64,000 nucleotides of DNA from Collimonas arenae (GCF_000786695.1 NZ_CP009962.1:3906001-3970000), one strand, 5' to 3'. Numbered from the stretch's first letter, positions 49,669 to 59,720 are shown. The notes: a model not told the origin generated them from the sequence alone. Program-made: numbers and translations.

Positions 49669-50622
49669 TTATTTTTTTTCAGGGGGAACGCCGCGCGCAT
49701 TGCGCCCCATGCGACTCTTGAACTCCGCCAGATTATCGGAAGTGTCCATGCCTGCAGCAACCGCATCGTATTGATAGGGTTCCAATTTCTCGCCGCAATG
49801 TTTGCAAAACAGCGAATCCGCTTCATGCCCCTCGGTCAGGCAATGAGCGCAGGTGCGGGTGGTCGGCGTGCCCTTCATCATGGTCATCGCCAGTTCCACA
49901 CCGACGATCCCGGTCGGCAAGGCGATAATGCCGTAGCCCATCAGCATGGCGCAGGATGTGATCAACTGGCCCACCGGCGTTTTCGGATGGATGTCGCCGT
50001 AACCGGTGGTGGTCAAGGTCACAATCGACCAGTACATGCCGACCGGGATGCTGGTGAAGCCGTTTTCCGGCCCTTCGATCACGTACATGATGGTGCCCAG
50101 GATCACGCTCATGATCAGCACCGCGCCAAGAAACACCAGAATCTTGTGGCGGCTGTTGCGCAGCGCCTGCCACAAGACCTGCGATTCGTCGAAATAGCGC
50201 GGTAGCTTCATCACACGGAATACACGCAACATGCGCAGCAGCCGGACATCGATCAGGAAATGGAATTCAGGCAGCAAAAATGCCAGGTAGGTTGGCAGAA
50301 TCGATAGCAGGTCGATGACGCCGAACAGACTCAAGGCATAACGCAAAGGCCGCTTGACACACAACAGACGCACTACGTATTCGATCGTGAACAAAATCGT
50401 GAACAGCCACTCAAGCGCATTCAACACCAGGAAATCACGTGCGCGCACGGTGCCGACGCTATCGATGATCACCGTCGCCACGCTCAGCACGATGATGATC
50501 AGCAAAGCGGTGTCGAAACGCCTTCCTGCTCTAGTATCCGCTTCGAAAATGATCGTGTAGAGCCGCTCGCGCCAACCGCGATCAGGTTTGCCGAACCTGC
50601 TGCCTATAGTGTTAGTTACCAT
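49669..50622 (-). CDS. Voltage-gated-type potassium channel with C-terminal zinc ribbon
   Basis: A 317-residue six-segment K+ channel. The voltage sensor S4 is visible with Arg at 127, 130, 133 and 136 (DVRLLRMLRVFRVMKL), and the selectivity filter TTTGYGD is at 204-210 between S5 and S6. Unusually the cytoplasmic tail carries a four-Cys zinc ribbon (Cys258, Cys261, Cys273, Cys276; CAHC and CKHC). The ATG at 50622 has AGGG upstream; a TTG at 50643 is an alternative. It is oriented like ilvC but separated from it by a strong terminator. Confidence 0.93.
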   Translation of the reverse strand: MVTNTIGSRFGKPDRGWRERLYTIIFEADTRAGRRFDTALLIIIVLSVATVIIDSVGTVRARDFLVLNALEWLFTILFTIEYVVRLLCVKRPLRYALSLFGVIDLLSILPTYLAFLLPEFHFLIDVRLLRMLRVFRVMKLPRYFDESQVLWQALRNSRHKILVFLGAVLIMSVILGTIMYVIEGPENGFTSIPVGMYWSIVTLTTTGYGDIHPKTPVGQLITSCAMLMGYGIIALPTGIVGVELAMTMMKGTPTTRTCAHCLTEGHEADSLFCKHCGEKLEPYQYDAVAAGMDTSDNLAEFKSRMGRNARGVPPEKK

Positions 50623-50693
50623 ATTCCCTAGAAAATCACCCAATTACCAACGCCACAATCTAAACAATGAACGATTGTGGGTCAAGAAAGTAA

Positions 50694-50718
50694 AAAAGGA
50701 CGGCAATGCCGTCCTTTT
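50694..50718 (-). terminator. Rho-independent terminator of the ilvBNC operon
   Basis: AAAAGGACGGC (50694-50704) and GCCGTCCTTTT (50708-50718) form perfect 11-bp arms, with a T-run continuing on the minus strand. It lies about 170 bp after the ilvC stop and 72 bp before the channel gene. Confidence 0.92.
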
Positions 50719-50740
50719 CATCAAATCAAGAAAGATTTAA

Positions 50741-50785
50741 TCAATTTTTGGATTGATCAACCATCTTGTTTTTCTTAATCCAAGG
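50741..50785 (-). pseudogene. Diverged remnant of an ilvC 3' end
   Basis: On the minus strand these 45 bases encode [14 protein letters not shown] and a TGA stop, exactly the last 14 residues of the intact IlvC encoded 106 bp upstream. Nine of the 14 codons differ from ilvC, all at third positions, and the stop is TGA instead of TAA. The reading frame is not open further upstream in any IlvC-like way. The interval between the two ends (50786-50891) contains hairpins (CGCAAAG/CTTTGCG and AAGCGC repeats). Confidence 0.85.
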
Positions 50786-50891
50786 CAGGCTGGACGGGGT
50801 TTCGCAAAGCACTGCTTTGCGCCGTCCTGCCCAGCAAGCGCCTACAAGCGCTTGTTGCGTGATGCCCGATGGTTAATCAATAAAGCTCTGA

Positions 50892-52470
<1,579 letters not shown>

Positions 52471-52472
52471 GA

Positions 52473-54200
52473 TTACAGATCCTCCGAACCGAGCAGCATT
52501 TCAGTCAAGCCCTTGCCCGCCTTGACCATCGGCCAGACGTTTTCGGTTTGATCCGTAATGAAATTCATGAATACCAGCCTGTCCTTCATGCCGAATGCCT
52601 CTTTCAACGCGCCGTCGACGTCGGCCGGATTCTCGATCTTCATGCCGACGTGGCCGAACGATTCTGCCAGCTTGGTGAAGTCCGGCAGCGAATCCATGTA
52701 GGACTCGGAGTAGCGCGAACCGTAGTCGATCTGCTGCCACTGACGGACCATGCCGAGGAAGCGGTTATTCAGCAAAATGATCTTGGGCGTCAAATGATAT
52801 TGCTTGCAGGTGGCGAGTTCCTGGATACACATCTGGATCGATGCTTCGCCGGTGATGCAGGCCACGGTTGCACCCGGATTGGCCATCTGCACGCCCATCG
52901 CATACGGCAAGCCGACACCCATGGTGCCCAGGCCGCCGGAATTGATCCAGCGACGCGGCTTGTCGAAGCCATAGTACTGCGCCGCCCACATCTGGTGCTG
53001 GCCGACATCCGAGGTGATGAACGCATCGCCATCGGTGATCTGCCATACTTTCTGCACCACGGACTGCGGCTTGATGACTTCTTTCGAATCGGTAAATTTG
53101 AGGCAATCGCGGCCGCGCCATTCCTCGATCTGCTTCCACCAGTTGGACAAGGCCGCTGTGTTTTGCCGTGCTTCGGCCGCATCCAGCTGCGCCAGCAATT
53201 CCTGCAGCACATCCTTGACGTTGCCAACGATAGGAATATCGACCTTGACGCGCTTGGAAATCGACGATGGATCGATGTCGATATGGATGATCTTGCGCGA
53301 CACTGAAGTGAAATTCTTCGGATTGCCGATCACGCGGTCATCGAAACGAGCGCCGATGGCGATCAGCACGTCACTGTTCTGCATCGCCATGTTGGCTTCG
53401 TAGGTGCCGTGCATGCCTGGCATGCCGACAAATTTGTCGCTGGACGAACGGTAACCGCCGAGACCCATCAAAGTGTTGGTGCATGGGTAACCCAGGCGAT
53501 CAACCAGCTTGTTGAGCTCTGGCGCAGCATTCGCCAGGATCACGCCGCCGCCGGCGTAGATCATCGGACGTTCAGCAGTCAGCAACAGTTGTACGGCCTT
53601 GCGGATCTGGCCTGAATGGCCCTTGTCCACCGGCTTGTACGAACGCATCTCGACTTCCTTCGGATACTCGAAGACGTGCCGGTGCATGGTGATGTCTTTT
53701 GGGATATCCACCAGCACTGGGCCGGGACGGCCGGTGCTGGCGATAAAAAACGCTTTCTTGATGGTCGCCGCCAAATCCTTGACGTCCTTGACCAGGAAGT
53801 TGTGCTTGACGCAAGGGCGTGTAATACCGACTGTGTCGCATTCCTGGAACGCATCTTCGCCGATCGCATAGGACGGCACCTGACCCGAAATCACCACCAT
53901 CGGGATCGAGTCCATATAGGCCGTGGCCAGGCCGGTCACCGCATTGGTGACGCCGGGACCGGACGTGACGATTGCCACGCCAACCTTGTTCGAGCTGCGA
54001 GAATAGGCATCGGCTGCGTGAATCGCAGCTTGCTCATGTCGTACCAGGATATGCTGGAATTTTTCTTGCTGGAAAATGGCGTCGTAGATGTACAGCACGG
54101 CACCACCGGGATAACCGAACACGTGTTCGACTCCCTCTTCCGCCAGGCAGCGCACGAGAATTTCCGCGCCGGTGACAGGCAAGTTTGTGTCTTTGCTCAT
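52473..54200 (-). CDS. ilvB: Acetolactate synthase large (catalytic) subunit
   Basis: A 575-residue TPP- and FAD-dependent enzyme condensing two pyruvates, or pyruvate with 2-ketobutyrate. The catalytic Glu is Glu56 in RHEQAAIHAADAYSR and the glycine-rich FGYPGGAVLYIYDA is at 28-41. The TPP/Mg motif reads TGEASIQM...LLNN (450-479) where many family members have GDGS, so Asp452 is replaced by Glu. The FAD region GMPGMHGTYEANMAM is normal. It is first in the ilvBNC operon and has a promoter candidate about 320 bp upstream. Confidence 0.98.
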   Translation of the reverse strand: MSKDTNLPVTGAEILVRCLAEEGVEHVFGYPGGAVLYIYDAIFQQEKFQHILVRHEQAAIHAADAYSRSSNKVGVAIVTSGPGVTNAVTGLATAYMDSIPMVVISGQVPSYAIGEDAFQECDTVGITRPCVKHNFLVKDVKDLAATIKKAFFIASTGRPGPVLVDIPKDITMHRHVFEYPKEVEMRSYKPVDKGHSGQIRKAVQLLLTAERPMIYAGGGVILANAAPELNKLVDRLGYPCTNTLMGLGGYRSSSDKFVGMPGMHGTYEANMAMQNSDVLIAIGARFDDRVIGNPKNFTSVSRKIIHIDIDPSSISKRVKVDIPIVGNVKDVLQELLAQLDAAEARQNTAALSNWWKQIEEWRGRDCLKFTDSKEVIKPQSVVQKVWQITDGDAFITSDVGQHQMWAAQYYGFDKPRRWINSGGLGTMGVGLPYAMGVQMANPGATVACITGEASIQMCIQELATCKQYHLTPKIILLNNRFLGMVRQWQQIDYGSRYSESYMDSLPDFTKLAESFGHVGMKIENPADVDGALKEAFGMKDRLVFMNFITDQTENVWPMVKAGKGLTEMLLGSEDL

Positions 54201-54520
54201 TTACTAGATCCTTTCAAGGTCCATTGGAAATTGATCGGATGCTCTTTCCTGACGAAATGGCGAAGCGTATCAGTGCTACGGCGTCCCTTCTTTGTGCGAT
54301 CACGTCATTCCGTTGCGTAGCCGTAGATACGATTCAAAATGGCGCTAAACGCTACTCGTTCAGCCGAATTTCCTGCTTACGCTGTTACCTGATTCTCGCG
54401 CTTGTGGCACGGGTTAGAGCAAACAGCTTACAAATATGTAGCATGCCTTCCGTTGAACAACATCTTGAGTCGTCAGCGAAAAGACTATGGTTGCACTCCA
54501 GGATGCTGAAGTGGATAGCT

Positions 54521-54549
54521 ACCATAATCCGTAGTTTCAATTCGGTCAA
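54521..54549 (-). promoter_or_regulatory. Candidate sigma-70 promoter of the ilvBNC operon
   Basis: On the minus strand TTGACC (54549-54544) is followed after 17 bp by TATGGT (54526-54521). This would give a 5' leader of about 310 nt before ilvB. A 19-codon frame in the leader (54444-54385) contains Leu, Ile, Leu, Leu and Ile, but no terminator hairpin was found, so attenuation is not supported. The rest of 54201-54825 has no gene. Confidence 0.45.
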
Positions 54550-54825
54550 GCCAAATTGCATGAAATCCGCTTTAAATCATGTCTTTTGCTGTAGTTTTGC
54601 CCACAACACCCGCCTTTTTTGCTAGGATTCGGCCAGTCTCGAAATTAATCCTAAGCCATTGTTTATCAAGGCAATGGTAAAAACAGATTTCAGGCAGAGG
54701 CCAAGGACGGCTAGCATAAACGAGCCTGCGCCGGGGGTTTATTCCAGGCGTCGCCGTATACCGGCGGCAAGGCAGTATCTTGAACCAAAGCAGTAGCCAG
54801 TTAATGACCGAATCCGCCGCAAAGC

Positions 54826-55395
54826 ATGGCCACAGATAAAGAACTTTCCGACTTTCTTGAAAACGTCGAACGCCGGGCTTTCAAGCAGGCGGTTTACGCT
54901 GTCCGCAAGGATGAGTCTGCGCTGGACATCGTCCAGGACGCCATGATCAAACTGGCGGAAAAATATGGCGACAAACCGGCTGCAGAACTGCCGATGCTGT
55001 TCCAGCGCATCCTGCAAAACACAATCCATGACTATTTCCGCAGGGAAAAAGTACGCAATACCTGGGTCAGCCTGTTTTCCAGCATGGGGCATAACAATGC
55101 CGACGACGAAGACTACGACGTCCTGGAAACTTTCGAATCGCCGGAAGATTCGCAAGCCACGGAATCCAGCGCCAGTAAGCTTGAGCGTGAGCAAATTCTT
55201 AATATGATCGATCAGGAAGTACAGAAGCTCCCGGCGCGTCAACGGGAAGCCTTCCTGATGCGTTATTGGGAGGACATGGATGTTGCCGAGACCGCGGCCG
55301 CAATGGGATGCTCGGAAGGCAGCGTAAAGACGCACTGCTCTCGCGCAACGCACACTCTGGCGCTATCGCTCAAGGCCAAAGGAATCAGCTTATGA
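54826..55395 (+). CDS. ECF-type RNA polymerase sigma factor
   Basis: A 189-residue sigma-70 family factor with region 2 (about 15-85, containing ALDIVQDAMIKLAEKYG and PMLFQRILQNTIHDYFRREKV) and region 4 (about 130-182, LPARQREAFLMRYWEDMDVAETAAAMGCSEGSVKTHCSRATHTL). The two are joined by an acidic linker. It belongs to the ECF group that is followed by DUF3619 and DUF3106 genes in Burkholderiales. The next gene overlaps it by 4 bp (ATGA), suggesting an operon encoding the factor and its controller. The promoters it serves are unknown. Confidence 0.95.
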   Translation: MATDKELSDFLENVERRAFKQAVYAVRKDESALDIVQDAMIKLAEKYGDKPAAELPMLFQRILQNTIHDYFRREKVRNTWVSLFSSMGHNNADDEDYDVLETFESPEDSQATESSASKLEREQILNMIDQEVQKLPARQREAFLMRYWEDMDVAETAAAMGCSEGSVKTHCSRATHTLALSLKAKGISL

Positions 55396-55838
55396 ACACT
55401 AAAGAAATCAACTTCGCTTTCAAGGTGCGGCACGCACTGAATGAAAACCTGGACAGCTTGCCGACGCCGGCCGTCGACCGCCTGGCTGCTGCACGCAAGG
55501 CTGCGCTTGCGCGCAAGAAAAAAGACGCGCCGACGCGGGTGTTGGTGCGCCAGGGCGTGCTCGCCGGCCATGCTGGTAATTTCGCGGGTAACTTCTTTAA
55601 CCACCGCCTGTCCTGGCTGACCCGTATCGGCGTCGCTGCGCCAATACTGGTTGGCGCGATATTGTTGTCGGGCCTGTATCAATTCGAACAGCAACACCGG
55701 ATTGCGGCTGCTGCCGATATCGATGCCGCCGTGTTATCTGATGAATTACCGCCTTCGGCCTATCTCGACCGCGGCTTTAGCGCTTATCTTGCGCAACAGC
55801 AAGAACCACAACAAGACACGACTCAGCAAGAGCAATGA
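55392..55838 (+). CDS. DUF3619 family single-pass membrane protein
   Basis: A 148-residue protein with a basic N-terminal cytoplasmic half (KVRHALNENLDSLPTPAVDRLAAARKAALARKKK), one membrane segment at about 77-95 (LTRIGVAAPILVGAILLSGLY) and a short acidic, Gln-rich periplasmic tail. The architecture, N-in cytoplasmic region plus one span directly after a sigma factor, is that expected of an anti-sigma factor, but no zinc-binding anti-sigma motif is seen. It overlaps both neighbours by ATGA. Function inferred only from position. Confidence 0.9.
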   Translation: MNTKEINFAFKVRHALNENLDSLPTPAVDRLAAARKAALARKKKDAPTRVLVRQGVLAGHAGNFAGNFFNHRLSWLTRIGVAAPILVGAILLSGLYQFEQQHRIAAAADIDAAVLSDELPPSAYLDRGFSAYLAQQQEPQQDTTQQEQ

Positions 55839-56566
55839 CCCTGACCACCTATTCGAATCCGGCTGAACGCAAGGCGACAGCGAGCAAACAGAATGGCGGC
55901 GCCAGGCGTTTGATCGGTGCCGCATTTGCTTTGCTGATCAGCGGTGGCGCTGTACTGGCAGTGCTCGGACCGGCTGCACCGTCCCATGCTGCCGACATCA
56001 GTGAGCTCCCCCTCAAAGCGCCCAAGATGACCAAGGTGGCTGGCAATGCCGCCGCACCCAATTGGGTGGAGCTGACGGCATTGCAACAGCATATCCTGGA
56101 GCCGCTGGCGCCGGATTGGGACAATCTGAAACCGTCCACGCGCAAGAAATGGCTCGAGATCAGTGGCCGCTACGTCAAGATGACTCCTGCCGAACAGGAA
56201 AGGCTTCAAGCCAGGATGCGCGGTTGGGTCACCCTGACCCCGGAACAACGCCGTATCGCCCGTGAAAATTATGCACGCGCCAACAAACTGGATACCGAGC
56301 AAAGAGCATTGCGCTGGCAGCAATATCAGCAATTATCCGAAGAACAAAAGAAAGAACTGGCCGAACAGGCCACGCCACGACATAAACGGGTAACCACTCT
56401 GCCACCTGCCGCATCGATCAAACACAAGCTGACGGCACCAGCCCAGCCAGCGTCGCAGAAAAATGCGGAACAAACTGCAGTGATCGCACCGGCTGCGGCA
56501 ACTGCGATATCCGTCACGCCGCCTGCGCCTGTGCCGACACCTGCGCCAGCGTCCACCGCGAAATAA
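55835..56566 (+). CDS. DUF3106 family exported protein
   Basis: A 243-residue protein with an N-terminal hydrophobic segment (about 23-48, likely signal anchor) and the DUF3106 body containing repeated helical units: LTALQQHILEPLAPDWDNLKPSTRKKWLEISGRY, MTPAEQERLQARMRGWVTLTPEQRRIARENYARA and QYQQLSEEQKKELAE. These resemble small heat-shock-like or Spy-like helical repeats with a T/L-P-E-Q pattern. The tail is Ala/Pro-rich. It overlaps the DUF3619 gene by 4 bp. Function unknown. Confidence 0.9.
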   Translation: MTLTTYSNPAERKATASKQNGGARRLIGAAFALLISGGAVLAVLGPAAPSHAADISELPLKAPKMTKVAGNAAAPNWVELTALQQHILEPLAPDWDNLKPSTRKKWLEISGRYVKMTPAEQERLQARMRGWVTLTPEQRRIARENYARANKLDTEQRALRWQQYQQLSEEQKKELAEQATPRHKRVTTLPPAASIKHKLTAPAQPASQKNAEQTAVIAPAAATAISVTPPAPVPTPAPASTAK

Positions 56567-56571
56567 GCATT

Positions 56572-57129
56572 TTGAATCATTCCGCGTCGCCCGTCGCCAG
56601 TAAAACTTCTATTGAGCAACAAACGCCCTCATTGAAACGCCGGTTTGGCAGCATCATGTATGAATCGATGCTGTTATTTGGCATTTTGTTTATTTCGGGG
56701 TGGATTTTTTCTACCCTGCTACAGCAACGCAGTGCCCTTTATCTGCGCCACGCTCAGCAGGCTTGGCTGTTCCTGGTGCTGACAGCGTATTTTGTCTGGT
56801 GCTGGAGCCATGGCGGCCAAACCCTGGCCATGAAAACTTGGCGCATCCGCCTGGTCAACCGCGACGGCAGTACGGTCAAGGCTGGCCGCGCAGTGCTGCG
56901 CTTTCTTCTTAGCTGGTGCTGGTTTTTGCCGGGACTTGCCTTGGCCTGGGCGCTTGGCGCGCATGCCTGGATGCTGGTCTGGGTGCCGATGGCCAATTTC
57001 ATTCTCTGGTCCATGACGATTTATCTCGATCCCCAACGCCAGTTCCTGCACGACAGGATCGCCGGCACCAAGCTGGTCAACATGGCGGAAATCACCACTC
57101 CAGCCGGCAAGCATAAGTGGTATCACTAA
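56572..57129 (+). CDS. RDD family membrane protein
   Basis: A 185-residue integral membrane protein of the RDD family, named for conserved Arg and Asp residues. It has three or four hydrophobic segments (ESMLLFGILFISGWIFSTL, AWLFLVLTAYFVWCW, LSWCWFLPGLALAWALGAHAWMLVWVP) and the late motif FLHDRIAGTKLV. It starts with TTG at 56572, 5 bp after the DUF3106 stop, with a poor ribosome-binding site, so translation is probably coupled. Function unknown. A bidirectional terminator follows. Confidence 0.9.
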   Translation: MNHSASPVASKTSIEQQTPSLKRRFGSIMYESMLLFGILFISGWIFSTLLQQRSALYLRHAQQAWLFLVLTAYFVWCWSHGGQTLAMKTWRIRLVNRDGSTVKAGRAVLRFLLSWCWFLPGLALAWALGAHAWMLVWVPMANFILWSMTIYLDPQRQFLHDRIAGTKLVNMAEITTPAGKHKWYH

Positions 57130-57138
57130 GCCGTTATC

Positions 57139-57164
57139 AAGCCGCTGATTGAAGCGGCTTTTTT
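57139..57164 (+). terminator. Rho-independent terminator of the sigma factor operon
   Basis: AAGCCGCT (57139-57146) and AGCGGCTT (57153-57160) with a 6-nt loop and a T-run. The convergent DUF455 gene stops inside its T-run. Confidence 0.9.
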
Positions 57165-58008
57165 ATATCTCCTGCTGCAATGCCAGCAACTCCTGCTCTG
57201 AAAAGCCAGCCGCTCTCCTAGCCTCCAGATTGAACGGACCGCGCAATATCGGCGCCTTGTATTGCACTGCCAAAGCGGCAAATGTCGCCAGCGGCTCCAG
57301 TTGCCGCTCTTGGCAAAGCCAGCCATACCAGCGATTGCCGATCGCTACATGGCCGATCTCATCGCCTAAGATAATGTCGATGATCGCCGCTGCCGGCTCG
57401 TCCCCGGCCTGCGCCAGCTTGGCGCGAGTACGCGGCGACGCATCCAGCCCGCGTGCTTCCATCATGCGCGGCACCAGCGCCATCCTGGCCACGATGTCGT
57501 GACTGGTTTTTTCCGTCAGCTCCCACAAGCTGTTATGCGCAGAGAAATCGCCATAGGCGAAGCCCAGAGTGCTCAAATGCGTTGCCAAAAGGCAAAAATG
57601 ATAAGATTCTTCCTTTGCCACACGCAGCCAGTCGGCATAATAATCAGGCGGCATGCCGCCAAATCGCCAGATGGCGTCCAGCGCCAGGTTGATGGCGTTG
57701 AATTCGATATGCGCCAGTGCGTGAATCATAGCGGCACGCCCTTCTACCGAAGCCATGGAACGATGCTCGACTTCGCGCGGCGGCACCAGCGACGGTTGCG
57801 GCGGACGTCCGGGTATGCTGGCGACGGCAGTCAGCATGACATCGGCGTCAAGCGTCATGTCGCCAGCGCTCCATGCCGCGGCCATCGCTTCAACCGCGGC
57901 GACTTTAGTTGCAACATCGGCCTCGCACAGGCATTGCAAGGCGACCGAACGCAGCTCGGCCTTGACCGCGCTATCTGCTGCAAAGCGAGAATCAGACGAA
58001 TGGTTCAT
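57163..58008 (-). CDS. DUF455 family ferritin-like protein
   Basis: A 281-residue all-helical protein of the DUF455 family (ferritin-like). Di-iron candidate residues appear as ALAHIEFNAINLALD (Glu and His in helix 1, about 103-117) and VAKEESYHFCLLATHL (EExxH, about 135-150), with later Glu/His in IILGDEIGHVAIGNRWY. Start MNHSSDSRF at 58008 is the internal Met matching the family. Some relatives hydroxylate tRNA or are MiaE-like, but that is not established here. Confidence 0.9.
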   Translation of the reverse strand: MNHSSDSRFAADSAVKAELRSVALQCLCEADVATKVAAVEAMAAAWSAGDMTLDADVMLTAVASIPGRPPQPSLVPPREVEHRSMASVEGRAAMIHALAHIEFNAINLALDAIWRFGGMPPDYYADWLRVAKEESYHFCLLATHLSTLGFAYGDFSAHNSLWELTEKTSHDIVARMALVPRMMEARGLDASPRTRAKLAQAGDEPAAAIIDIILGDEIGHVAIGNRWYGWLCQERQLEPLATFAALAVQYKAPILRGPFNLEARRAAGFSEQELLALQQEI

Positions 58009-58103
58009 GTTGACAGCGGTAAAATGGCGGCAAGGTTGAAAAATCGGAATATGGACATATTTACAGACATTGATTAACGGCATCCAGCATTTTACGGAGA
58101 TTT

Positions 58104-58628
58104 ATGGCCATCTACCAATTGGGTGAACATGCCCCCGACATCGCGCCGTCAGCTTATATTGCGCCATCCGCCAACCTGATCGGCAAGGTCAGGGTCGAAG
58201 CCGACGCCAGCGTCTGGTTCGGCGTCACGATTCGCGGTGACAATGAATTGATCACTGTCAGCCAGGGCAGCAATGTGCAAGAAAGCAGCACATTGCATAC
58301 CGACATGGGTTTTCCGTTGATGATAGGCAAGAACGTCACCATCGGCCATCAAGCAATGCTGCATGGATGCACCATCGGCGACGGCGCCCTGATCGGTATC
58401 CAGGCAGTGATACTGAATGGCGCCAAGATCGGCAAGAATTGCCTGGTCGGAGCCGGTGCGCTGGTCACCGAAGGCAAGGAGTTCCCCGACAATTCGCTGA
58501 TAATTGGTTCGCCTGCCAAAGTGGTGCGCACCTTAAGCGAGCAGGATGTCGCCGCCCTTGCAGGCAACGCCGCACACTACATCGAACGCGGGCAGGAATA
58601 CAAGGCCAGGCTCAAGCAAATCGGCTGA
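58104..58628 (+). CDS. Gamma carbonic anhydrase family protein
   Basis: A 174-residue left-handed beta-helix protein with hexapeptide repeats from about 18 to 145. The three zinc-binding His residues of gamma carbonic anhydrases are conserved as His65, His82 and His87 ([10 protein letters not shown] and [15 protein letters not shown]). It closely follows the YrdA type, in which carbonic anhydrase activity is often weak, so it may instead be an acyltransferase-like protein. It is a single gene, divergent from DUF455. Confidence 0.93.
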   Translation: MAIYQLGEHAPDIAPSAYIAPSANLIGKVRVEADASVWFGVTIRGDNELITVSQGSNVQESSTLHTDMGFPLMIGKNVTIGHQAMLHGCTIGDGALIGIQAVILNGAKIGKNCLVGAGALVTEGKEFPDNSLIIGSPAKVVRTLSEQDVAALAGNAAHYIERGQEYKARLKQIG

Positions 58629-58675
58629 TCGCAAATAATTGGCAGGCAATAAACAGAAAATAAGTGGATAACGAT

Positions 58676-59632
58676 ATGGACGTAACAAAGATAGCGGAAA
58701 CTGGCGATAACGACTCGCTGCAGAAATTCATGGTGGAAAATGCGGCGGTGCGTGGCGAACTGGTGGAATTGTCGACTACCTGGCAACAGGTGTTGACACA
58801 TCATCACTATCCGAAGCCTGTCACCGTGCTACTGGGGGAAATGATGGCTGCGGCGGCACTCATGTCGGCCAACCTGAAGTTCAACGGCGTCATCGTCATG
58901 CAAATTCACGGCGATGGCCCGATCCGCCTGCTGGTGGCCGAGTGCGATTCGCAACTTCGCATGCGTGCTACGGCCAAACTCGCTCCCGACGCCGTGATCG
59001 ATGACGACGCAGGCATGTCGCAGCTGGTCAACCTGAATGGCCAGGGACGCTTCGCGATCACGCTCGACCCGCAGGACAAGATGCCCGGCCAGAAGCCGTA
59101 TCAGGGTATCGTTCCGCTGGATGGCGACAGTATTGCGACCGTCATAGAGAACTACATGCTGCGCTCGGAGCAGCTGGATACCAAGCTGTGGCTGGCGGCG
59201 GACGACAAGGTTGCCCGTGGCTTGCTGCTGCAGAAATTGCCGAATCATGGCGGCATCGATGCACCGGTTAACGATGATATGGAAACCTGGAATCGTTTCA
59301 TGGCGCTGGGCGGCACTTTGCAACCGAAAGAAATGCTGGCGACCGATATCCAAACGCTGATGCGGCGCCTCTTCTGGGAGGAAAGCATTCGTGTTTTCGA
59401 ACCGCAGCAACCTAGTTTCCAGTGCAACTGCTCGCGTGAAAAAGTCGGCAATATGCTGAAAATGCTGGGGGAGCCTGAAATCGAGGAGGCTCTGGCCGAT
59501 TTAGGCAAGCTGTCCGTGGATTGTGATTTCTGTGGCCAGCATTATGAATTCGACAAAGTCGATTGCGCCCACCTGTTTGCCACCGAAGCTCCGGTCGAAG
59601 CGCTACTGCCTACTGGGACCAGCAAGCACTAA
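58676..59632 (+). CDS. hslO: Redox-regulated molecular chaperone Hsp33
   Basis: A protein of about 318 residues that is activated by oxidation and holds unfolded proteins. The C-terminal redox switch is complete: Cys250-X-Cys252 (FQCNCSREK) and Cys283-X2-Cys286 (VDCDFCGQHYEF), which bind zinc when reduced. The N-terminal domain has GEMMAAAALMSANLKFNGVIVMQIHGDGPIRLLVAEC. A GTG at 58664 would give 4 more residues; both starts are possible. It is followed by a strong hairpin. Confidence 0.97.
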   Translation: MDVTKIAETGDNDSLQKFMVENAAVRGELVELSTTWQQVLTHHHYPKPVTVLLGEMMAAAALMSANLKFNGVIVMQIHGDGPIRLLVAECDSQLRMRATAKLAPDAVIDDDAGMSQLVNLNGQGRFAITLDPQDKMPGQKPYQGIVPLDGDSIATVIENYMLRSEQLDTKLWLAADDKVARGLLLQKLPNHGGIDAPVNDDMETWNRFMALGGTLQPKEMLATDIQTLMRRLFWEESIRVFEPQQPSFQCNCSREKVGNMLKMLGEPEIEEALADLGKLSVDCDFCGQHYEFDKVDCAHLFATEAPVEALLPTGTSKH

Positions 59633-59637
59633 AACAA

Positions 59638-59673
59638 ACGGCGCGCCATTATTTCTACATAATGGCGCGCCGT
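59638..59673. terminator. Hairpin between hslO and ftsB
   Basis: Perfect 15-bp arms ACGGCGCGCCATTAT (59638-59652) and ATAATGGCGCGCCGT (59659-59673) with a 6-nt loop, between convergent genes. No long U-tract. Confidence 0.75.
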
Positions 59674-59720
59674 AGTTCCAGGCAATTATTGTTTCTTTTG
59701 TCCTGTAGAAATTGGACGAA

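Noticed and set aside
54385..54444. Leader peptide for ilvBNC attenuation
   Set aside because: The 19-codon frame is only moderately rich in Leu/Ile, its Shine-Dalgarno sequence is too close to the ATG, and no terminator/antiterminator pair was found.
54185..54625. 146-codon plus-strand frame upstream of the sigma factor
   Set aside because: It overlaps the ilvB start and its leader on the opposite strand and shows no recognisable sequence features.
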